Positions 57,645 to 64,000 of a stretch of DNA of 64,000 bases are shown here, piece after piece. Made by a program: the position numbers and the translations under genes. Within the stretch, counting starts at the first letter, position 1. The number at the start of each line of letters is the position of its first letter. Origin of the DNA: an uncultured Pelagimonas sp. (GTDB taxonomy: Bacteria; Pseudomonadota; Alphaproteobacteria; Rhodobacterales; Rhodobacteraceae). The notes beneath the pieces are model-generated. The model made no database searches. It saw only the letters and a list, made by a program, of their open reading frames with translations, and had not been told where the DNA came from. The DNA is taken from the NCBI RefSeq assembly GCF_947498515.1, contig NZ_CANMKO010000003.1, forward strand, positions 124,001 to 188,000. Direction: 5' to 3'.

Positions 57645-57720
57645 GGGGCCATCCTGTCTAGAATTTCGGGGAATTGGACGGAGCCGGGGGGCCGGCACCG
57701 TCCCTCGGAATTGGGGGAGC

Positions 57721-58698
57721 TTAACGCTTGGCCCCAAGGCCGATTTTCTGGACATCAAAGCGGTTGCCCACCATGGATATCCGGGCTTGGACGCCCAACT
57801 GTTCCGCCATCAAGCGTAGGTTGCGGTTGAGGCGCGCGGTGTCCGAACATGTCTCGTACCAGTATTCCGCCGAGGTCATGGTCACACGCACGGGGCGGTG
57901 ATGATCATAGCCTTTGAACACAACCAGATACTCTTCGATGCGGGTCATTTCGGAGGTGTCAAACCCGCTAAAGGACAGGGTGTAGGCGGTGGTTAGACCC
58001 ACGCAACCGGCGGCCTGTGGAGCCAATGGCGCAGTTGCAACCGGGGCCATACCTGTTTGCGGAGCCGGAGCGGGTACAACAGCCTGTGGACGGGCAGGGG
58101 ACAGCGCATCAAGTTTGATGGCCAAGACACCGCCAACATCCGCGGCAATACGGCGGGCTTCTGCGCCAACCTGTTCAAGCACGCAATCACGGTTACAACC
58201 CGGTGGCAGCGGTGGCAGTTCACCGGGGCCATAGGCGACCTCGAAGTTCCCAAGGGCGCGGCCGGTTTGGACATGGATCATGCGACCAGTGACACGGATG
58301 CGCAGATCAATCACACCGGGGGCGTAAACGTTTTGTTCCGCCGAGGCATAGATTTGAAACACAACCACCGCGTCAATGGGCACATTGGGCACGCGTTTCG
58401 CAACCGTTAGCAATTCAGCATCTGTGCGACGAACGCGGGCCGGGTTGGTCACCGCCATCGTAACGGCGGTTTCGTCATAGACCGCAAAGCCCATTTGCTG
58501 CATCTCGTTGGACAGGGCCAATAAGACGCGGTTAAAGACCCGCGAATTGCGCGGCACCGTGTCTTGATCGGCGTCTTCGCCCATGATCAACAGGTTGGGT
58601 TGCTCGCCCGCGTGAACCGGGGCGGCGGCGACAGACAGAGCCAACATGACCACAAGCGTCATGGAGGATGTCATCAAGGCCTTGATGAATAGTTTCAT
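57721..58698 (-). CDS. Exported protein of unknown family
   Basis: 325 residues with a signal peptide to about residue 30 (AAAPVHAGEQP). The N-terminal half has an alpha/beta arrangement (VVVFQIYASAEQNVYAPGVI, RVTGRMIHVQTGRALGNF) loosely like CsgG/TolB-type modules. A Pro-rich linker separates it from a C-terminal part with GFDTSEMTRIEEYLVVFKGY. Same-strand neighbour of the caspase-like gene. No confident family. Confidence 0.7.
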   Translation of the reverse strand: MKLFIKALMTSSMTLVVMLALSVAAAPVHAGEQPNLLIMGEDADQDTVPRNSRVFNRVLLALSNEMQQMGFAVYDETAVTMAVTNPARVRRTDAELLTVAKRVPNVPIDAVVVFQIYASAEQNVYAPGVIDLRIRVTGRMIHVQTGRALGNFEVAYGPGELPPLPPGCNRDCVLEQVGAEARRIAADVGGVLAIKLDALSPARPQAVVPAPAPQTGMAPVATAPLAPQAAGCVGLTTAYTLSFSGFDTSEMTRIEEYLVVFKGYDHHRPVRVTMTSAEYWYETCSDTARLNRNLRLMAEQLGVQARISMVGNRFDVQKIGLGAKR

Positions 58699-58842
58699 TG
58701 AAAAGTCTCCTTGTAGGCCAGATCTGTCTCCGGGCCAAAAGCAGCCCGGAAAGGCGCGGCGGGGCCAAGGCGGCCACGCGGCGTGTCTATCGGGGCCCGA
58801 ATGCGTGGGCCCGGATGCGATGATGTGCGTCCTGTCGGGCGC

Positions 58843-59718
58843 TTATGGCTGGACAATCATGCGGCCATCAGGCCGAACGATGACGGAACCAGAGCGTTCC
58901 AACCTTGGGTCACAATCCACACCGGGTTCCGGAGTGAAATCATCAAGGTCCAGGGCGCTGTTGGTTGTGCCGGTCACACCAACAGGGCAGGGCGGCAAAG
59001 CCGGAACATAGAGCCCGCTGACTTGTGGCGGTGTCATCGGCTTGGGTGGTGTTGGCGGTTGTTCGGGAGGCTCGATGATGCGTTCTGCGACATCGATCAG
59101 CGTGAATTCCACCCGCCGATTACTGGCGTCATAGGGATCTGATGGATCACGTGGATACATCTCCCCCCAGCCGGCAACCTCAAGTCGCCAAGATGCGATT
59201 GCATAGTGTCGCATCAAGAAACGTTTCACCGCCCACGCCCGCCGATAAGACAGGTCCATGTTGTAGTCATGGGGCCCGCGGGCATCGGTGTGTCCGGCGA
59301 TCAAATACCGATGGCCAGCCATTTCCGGGGCTTGCAAGGCTTCTCCCAAAAGGGCCAAGTATTGCCTTGCGGGCGGTGTAAGAAACGCGCTGTCATAGGC
59401 GAAATACACCGTCATATCTAAGCTATACCGGTAATCCAATAGGATTGGACGGCGATCAATGATGATCTGGACCGGGCGTTCAATCACCACCGGAGGCAAG
59501 AATACATCCGGAAGGGGCTGGATCACCGGGCCAGTGCTTTGCCCGGCTATCGGGGCCAATGATTTGATGATGGCGGTGACGTTGTCGGCATGCGATCGCT
59601 CAACAGATGGTCCGCTGATGATCGCGCTATTCTCCGCTGCCGTATCGGCTTGTGCCGGTGGCAGCCCGGCAAACGCCAAGGCCAGCACCATGGGTAGTAT
59701 GGTTTTTGTTGTGCGCAT
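58843..59718 (-). CDS. OmpA-family protein, second copy
   Basis: 291 residues. Signal peptide to about residue 25, the IIKSLAPIAGQ linker, then the OmpA domain with DMTVYFAYDSAFLTPPARQY, LIAGHTDARG and DLSYRRAWAVKRFL. A Pro-rich tail with two Cys residues follows. It shares its linker and layout with the OmpA protein at 52.5-53.3 kb, so the two are likely paralogues. Confidence 0.93.
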   Translation of the reverse strand: MRTTKTILPMVLALAFAGLPPAQADTAAENSAIISGPSVERSHADNVTAIIKSLAPIAGQSTGPVIQPLPDVFLPPVVIERPVQIIIDRRPILLDYRYSLDMTVYFAYDSAFLTPPARQYLALLGEALQAPEMAGHRYLIAGHTDARGPHDYNMDLSYRRAWAVKRFLMRHYAIASWRLEVAGWGEMYPRDPSDPYDASNRRVEFTLIDVAERIIEPPEQPPTPPKPMTPPQVSGLYVPALPPCPVGVTGTTNSALDLDDFTPEPGVDCDPRLERSGSVIVRPDGRMIVQP

Positions 59719-59887
59719 AGCGGCTCCTCCTGCTGTTATGCATTCGGCAACCGTTTCTCTTAACTCATCACCAGCAACACTCTCCTAACGGTGCCGATGT
59801 ATTCATTTTACAATATATTTTGTTTTTGCGATTTGAGGTGAATCAAGCCGGATCTCGGGGCGGAATTTTGCGGCGGAACTTGGCCTG

Positions 59888-61402
59888 TTAGTCGGCTTCA
59901 GGGCCTTTGGGCGCGATAGAGATGGTTAGGCTTGTTGACGCCAGCTGCGTGTTGGGCAGCTGTTGAAAGATCGTATCGATATTGGCCGCGGTGCTTTGCG
60001 GGATGGGATCAAAGCTTGTGCCCCGCAATACCTCGGGCAGATCGTCGCTGACATTGCGAGTGGTGGCGAGACATTTGAGCCGTTCCTCACCCAAGGTATC
60101 GGCATTGATGCGAAACCGAAACGGATCTTTGCGCGGGTCGGGCAAGGCGTGCAAAACAAACGGGGTGAGCATGTGACCCTGGGCAAAATCCTTGCGAAAC
60201 ATATTGGGAAGGACCTGTGTCACGTCGCCCAACGCATCAATATAAAAACAATAAAGCCAAACGCGACGGTCAGAACGAACATAGGCGACAAGCTCCTCAC
60301 CCGGATGAAAAACAGGGTCCGAGCCCTTGGGAGAGGTCATCAAGACAGCAAAGTTTTCGGTCGTTTCCGATCTGTCCCCAAGGTCGGGATTGGCGGGCAT
60401 TACCGAAAGCGGGCCCAAGTCCGCGCGTTTCAGACGGCTTTGCCAGCTGGCGGAGCGCCCGGTTGTATCTTTAAGCGTCATTGTAATGTCGATCACGTCG
60501 TCAAACACCCAATAGGTGCCGCGCATCTGGTAAAGCCCGTCTGCGCCATCGCGATCCGAAATGCGCGCCAATGGGTCGAGATCACGGGCTCGCAGCGACT
60601 CTCCAAGGGTTTGGCTAAGATCAAATTCAGGCGCGACAACCTGCAACGCCTTGCCCGTTAAAAGGTTTGCAGCTTTGTCGACGAGTTCAGACACAAGCCG
60701 ATCTTGAAAATACCGTCCAAATTCGGGCTGCACCCCCGACCCTTGGTAAAACACCCCTGCGGGAACAATTCGGCTAAGGTCGGGGGCCTGTGCAGCAAGC
60801 TGTTTGGCGGCATCAGATAGAGCAACGTCGAGATCGCGGGCCGTGTCGATCATCGCCGATGTTGTCATGTTATCGGAAAGTGAAACAGCCGGCGTTTGGA
60901 CAAGAGTTTCGCCGGTTTCTCGACGCACCGCCTTGATCGCCAAAGTCACCCGCCCGCTTCGAACGGTCAGCTGTGGCAGGGCAACGATATCGACATCTTG
61001 GTTCGCGGCCTCAAGCGCGGCGACAGGATTGCCACCGGCATCTCGCAACGCGCCGGTTTGGTGCAAATAGGATAGAACAACGCCAATTCCAGCGCCGTCC
61101 ATAACGTCAATACAATCACCAGCTCCGGCAATCAGATGCGCCATGAGCGTATCATAAAGCGTTTGTGCAGCAGCGGGGCTTATCGGCTGCGTCTTGTAAT
61201 CTATCGGCCAAATGCCAAGTTTGGCCGGCGCTGTACAAGGTGCAATGTGCGGGGCCAAGTCATGGGTAAAACCATCGGCGACGTCTTGGACCGGATCGGC
61301 CTGCGCGATGTTTCCCAGCCCCAAAAGGCCCACAAACGTGCCAACAAACCACGCGGTTTTGTTCTTTGTTTTCGAGGAAGGCTTTGAAATGGGCATTGTC
61401 AT
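59888..61402 (-). CDS. Exported DUF4384-family protein
   Basis: 504 residues from the ATG at 61402 with AGGAG five bases upstream. A hydrophobic signal (FVGTFVGLLGLGNIAQA) ends near residue 35. The N-terminal part resembles TolB/CsgG-like modules (VDIVALPQLTVRSGRVTLAI). The C-terminal DUF4384 pattern includes ELVAYVRSDRRVWLYCFYID, GDVTQVLPNM and a DPRKDPFRFRI strand. Most upstream gene of the exported-protease run, so its promoter may drive part of it. A related but more divergent copy is at 49.1-50.6 kb. Confidence 0.85.
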   Translation of the reverse strand: MTMPISKPSSKTKNKTAWFVGTFVGLLGLGNIAQADPVQDVADGFTHDLAPHIAPCTAPAKLGIWPIDYKTQPISPAAAQTLYDTLMAHLIAGAGDCIDVMDGAGIGVVLSYLHQTGALRDAGGNPVAALEAANQDVDIVALPQLTVRSGRVTLAIKAVRRETGETLVQTPAVSLSDNMTTSAMIDTARDLDVALSDAAKQLAAQAPDLSRIVPAGVFYQGSGVQPEFGRYFQDRLVSELVDKAANLLTGKALQVVAPEFDLSQTLGESLRARDLDPLARISDRDGADGLYQMRGTYWVFDDVIDITMTLKDTTGRSASWQSRLKRADLGPLSVMPANPDLGDRSETTENFAVLMTSPKGSDPVFHPGEELVAYVRSDRRVWLYCFYIDALGDVTQVLPNMFRKDFAQGHMLTPFVLHALPDPRKDPFRFRINADTLGEERLKCLATTRNVSDDLPEVLRGTSFDPIPQSTAANIDTIFQQLPNTQLASTSLTISIAPKGPEAD

Positions 61403-61584
61403 CGACTCTCCTGTCGTTGATATATTGATTTTAGCATGTGTTTGCCAAAAACGGAACCGTTTCGTGACCTTGTCGGACCTCGTTCGCATTGGAGGTTTCC
61501 GTGCAAGTGCTGGACAGTCCGTGCGCTGCTCCCTAACTTGCCAGCGGTGCGATCACGCGGTTTGATCGCGGGGATGCAGCAAAG

Positions 61585-62334
61585 TTGGTCGACATCGTGA
61601 ACAAAGACGGGCGTCTTAGACTGGCGAGCTACAATATCCAAAAATCGGTCGGCTTGGACTTTCGCCGCGATCCGGGGCGTATAATTGATGTCATCAACGC
61701 GTTGGATGCCGATGTTATCGCCCTTCAAGAGGTTGATAAGCGGTTGGGTGACCGGCCATCGTCCATCGCACGGGACATGATTGAACACGCAACAGATTTT
61801 CAAATCGCCGAGCTTGCCAAAAATGATGTCAGTTTGGGGTGGCATGGCAACGCGGTTCTTGTGCGCAAAGGTTTGACCATTCACGGGGTTGACCATCTGG
61901 AACTGCCCGGTTTGGAACCGCGTGGAGCGGTTCAGGTTGATGTGGGCGACGAAGGTAATCGATTGTCCGTTGTGGGTGTGCATCTTGGGTTGTTGCGCCC
62001 GTATCGGCGGGCGCAATTGGCCAAAATCAGGGAACATCTGAAAATCAAAGACGTCCCGGATGCGGTGGTGATGGGGGACTTCAATGAATGGTCATCCGAT
62101 CTTGGCCTCGAGCCATTGACCGATCATTTTGACGTTATCAGCCCGGGGAAATCCTTCCATAGCGCGCGCCCATTGGCCGGGCTTGACCGCTTTGCTCTTA
62201 GCACACGGTTGGAAATGTTGGATGCTGGTGTTGATCAAAGCAAACGCGCCAAAATCGCCTCCGACCACTTGCCAATTTGGACCGATGTTCGTCTACCAAA
62301 GCGGCGGCGCTTGGATGGAACCGACACTGGCTAG
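61585..62334 (+). CDS. Endonuclease/exonuclease/phosphatase-family hydrolase
   Basis: 249 residues from a TTG at 61585; a GTG at 61597 is possible. EEP signatures: LRLASYNIQKSVG, ADVIALQEVDKRLG, VVGVHLGLLRP, VMGDFNEWSSD and IASDHLPIWTDV with the terminal His. A metal-dependent phosphodiesterase or nuclease. No signal peptide. Divergent from the DUF4384 gene. Confidence 0.9.
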   Translation: MVDIVNKDGRLRLASYNIQKSVGLDFRRDPGRIIDVINALDADVIALQEVDKRLGDRPSSIARDMIEHATDFQIAELAKNDVSLGWHGNAVLVRKGLTIHGVDHLELPGLEPRGAVQVDVGDEGNRLSVVGVHLGLLRPYRRAQLAKIREHLKIKDVPDAVVMGDFNEWSSDLGLEPLTDHFDVISPGKSFHSARPLAGLDRFALSTRLEMLDAGVDQSKRAKIASDHLPIWTDVRLPKRRRLDGTDTG

Positions 62335-62570
62335 TCTGACCTGCGTTGTTTTCAGGACCCAAGTGCGGGATTCTCTGGCAGCTATTGTCGAAATCGATAT
62401 CAACGTTGGTTCTTCTTCTGATGCGCCTTCTCAACACCCAAGGGAACCTCGGATTTAGCCACGCGTGAGCGCGTTTTGAAGTCGGTGCATGCTGAATTTG
62501 CGCCGTTTCAATGCAAATACCGCCATAGCCGTGACCATGGCAGTATATATATTTTCCTACGTGGCGTGTC

Positions 62571-62888
62571 TTAAAACGTGACGATGACATATCCGTTGCC
62601 GGAGCTTTGATAGTAGCGCCCGCCGCAATCCCAGACGGCGTATCCATAAACGGTTGCTCGTACGCATTTTGCGCTTGGCAATGAGTTGTAATATGCGCCG
62701 CGGCGCATCGCCCTGCGGTTTGTGCGTCTTGCCACGCCTGCAATGCTTCCGGGCGTCAGAGGACGGCCGATCTCAGCCGAAACAGGCTTTGGCCCTGCTT
62801 GCCCCGAGGCTAGGGAAATGGGGTCAAACTCAAATGTGAACGCCGTTACCAGGGCCGCAACCAATGCTGTTTTCTTTGCTATCTTCAT
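62571..62888 (-). CDS. Small exported protein paired with DUF2092
   Basis: 105 residues with a signal peptide (AKKTALVAALVTAFTFEF) and a C-terminal DCGGRYYQSSGNGYVIVTF motif recurrent in small exported proteins. It starts five bases after the DUF2092 gene stops, so the two are one operon. Function unknown. Confidence 0.75.
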   Translation of the reverse strand: MKIAKKTALVAALVTAFTFEFDPISLASGQAGPKPVSAEIGRPLTPGSIAGVARRTNRRAMRRGAYYNSLPSAKCVRATVYGYAVWDCGGRYYQSSGNGYVIVTF

Positions 62889-62893
62889 GGCTA

Positions 62894-63691
62894 CTACTCC
62901 GACGTGTCGCTGATATTGCCCGCCGCATCAATTGCGACCGTGGTCAGTTTTGTCGCCCCATCTGGCGGTGAAAACGCAAAAGTTGCCGCATCAAACATCG
63001 GTTCGGTGTTCCAATTCGACAGCAGGATGGAATACTCCGGGGCCCCGGCCAACAGTTTGCTGGTGATGACATAATGGACGGGCAGGGGAGCATCGCCATC
63101 CTTGACCCAAAGTTGCCAATCGACGTCTAAGCCACGAAACGCGAGATGATGCACAGGGTCGCCGCCAAGTGTGGTCATTCCGACATGGACACCTGACAAG
63201 ACGTCACTGTCTTTGGCATCCATCGGCGTATTTGTGAGAAGATCCGCGCCTGGAACATCAAACCCGATCGTGTCCCTCACAACGGCCACGCCATCATCAG
63301 TGGTTGTGGCGGGCAATTGCACATATCCATTCACCCGCGTTCCAAACAACGTGAGCTGCCCATTGTCCAAGAAAAACTCCAGATCGGCCAACGCCCCGTG
63401 ATTAGAGACGCGAAATTGTCCGGGGCGATTGACAGCAATGCTCCCTGATTTGGCAAGTTTCAGTTTCTGGCCGTTTTGGGTGATGACGTCGGTGCTGGCA
63501 TCAAAATCGACTGAAAAACCAGAGAGTTCAGTCAGATAAGCAGACATATCGGACAGAACCTTGCTGGCGTCCTTGTCGATCATTGGTTCGTGCCCGTCGG
63601 CAGATGCCGTGACCACGGAACAGCTCAAAATTGTAGCGGTAGCCAGTCCTCGCGGTGTCCATTGAGAAATGTTGAAATTGTTATTTCGCAT
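62894..63691 (-). CDS. DUF2092 exported protein, LolA-like fold
   Basis: 265 residues. A signal peptide ends near residue 31 (VTASADG). The mature domain shows SGFSVDFDASTDVITQNGQK, a GSIAVNRPGQFRVS strand and an HHLAFRGLDVDWQLWVKDGD region, as in DUF2092/LolA-like periplasmic proteins. Such folds bind lipids or hydrophobic ligands. Precise role unknown. Confidence 0.85.
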   Translation of the reverse strand: MRNNNFNISQWTPRGLATATILSCSVVTASADGHEPMIDKDASKVLSDMSAYLTELSGFSVDFDASTDVITQNGQKLKLAKSGSIAVNRPGQFRVSNHGALADLEFFLDNGQLTLFGTRVNGYVQLPATTTDDGVAVVRDTIGFDVPGADLLTNTPMDAKDSDVLSGVHVGMTTLGGDPVHHLAFRGLDVDWQLWVKDGDAPLPVHYVITSKLLAGAPEYSILLSNWNTEPMFDAATFAFSPPDGATKLTTVAIDAAGNISDTSE

Positions 63692-64000
63692 TGATATCGC
63701 TCCGGCTTGTTTAAACGCAGGGTAGTGGTTCTTGGGGGATAAAACAGGTTTATTATCTTCCCTGGCTAAGGTGGGCGGGACGATGCCAACGAAACCGGAG
63801 CCTTTGGTTTGACGGATTTCGTAAAGGGAGTCGGCCGGGTGTCATTCTGGGATCAGTATTGATGACAAATTGCCCAAAGGAAATTGTTCGCTTTTGTACA
63901 CGGGCTTAGCCAACGCGCTCTGTGATCGGCATGCCAAGTGCCGCATAGCGAGTGTAAATGGCGGTGAGGGTTTGGATTTAGCAGTGCTATTACAGGCTGC
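63692..64000. other. Window end, no supported gene
   Basis: About 310 bases. It holds the promoter side of the DUF2092 gene. A 23-codon open stretch on the minus strand near 63905-63980 (IQTLTAIYTRYAALGMPITE) resembles a protein C-terminus but is closed by stops on both sides. Confidence 0.4.

Noticed and set aside
63905-63980. Short minus-strand peptide resembling a protein C-terminus
   Set aside because: Bracketed by stop codons and only 23 codons long. Could be a remnant of a lost gene, but nothing confirms it.

Overview
The window comes from an alphaproteobacterium of the Rhodobacterales (Roseobacter/Rhodobacter group). The evidence is a cckA-recA-alaS neighbourhood, a complete bztABCD amino-acid ABC transporter, two GTTC/GAAC-type LexA boxes in front of recA, a CaiB-type CoA-transferase and a corrinoid (MttB-type) methyltransferase. 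Base composition is moderately GC-rich.

Region 1 (1 to about 12.33 kb) is the right end of an integrated element, most likely a prophage. A tyrosine integrase lies next to, and points away from, the 3' end of a tRNA-Gly(CCC) gene, and three tandem 12-bp repeats sit between them. The element carries two divergent clusters of very small, translationally coupled genes. The leftward cluster encodes a C5-cytosine methyltransferase (cut by the window edge), a Cro/C1-type regulator and several small proteins, some with recurring leader hairpins. The rightward cluster encodes small unknown proteins and one protein with a Tad2-like (DUF2829, anti-Thoeris) C-terminal domain. The rightward cluster is interrupted by a 1.2-kb segment that looks non-coding and is rich in G-runs, repeats and CACA stretches. 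No structural, packaging or lysis genes are visible, so this is the early/integration end.

Region 2 (12.3 to 49.1 kb) is mainly chromosomal backbone. In order it holds: an iron-sulfur/ASKHA corrinoid activator, a GNAT acetyltransferase coupled to a CaiB/BaiF CoA-transferase, guaB, a PPOX flavoprotein, a MATE exporter, a cytosine methyltransferase coupled to a putative PD-(D/E)XK nuclease (candidate type II restriction-modification pair), an RsmB-like rRNA methyltransferase, cckA, a sulfotransferase-like protein, recA, a MarR-GNAT fusion, alaS, a DUF1330 protein, two small exported proteins, typA, an SMR exporter, an MttB-family methyltransferase, a RidA-like protein, bztABCD, a DUF5765-like membrane protein, a LysR regulator divergent from an LLM oxidoreductase and an SDR, an MDR-type oxidoreductase, and an AraC regulator with a strong upstream palindrome. 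Many units end in clear hairpin terminators.

Region 3 (49.1 to 61.4 kb) is the most unusual part. It is a same-strand run of eight genes, every one with a signal peptide: two DUF4384-like proteins at the ends, a WD40-propeller caspase-like protease, two OmpA-like proteins, a trypsin-like protease, a 1,133-residue caspase-like protein with three ConA-like repeats, and an unrecognised exported protein. It looks like an envelope or periplasmic proteolytic system. An EEP-family nuclease/phosphatase and a DUF2092 pair follow. The last 0.3 kb holds no supportable gene.
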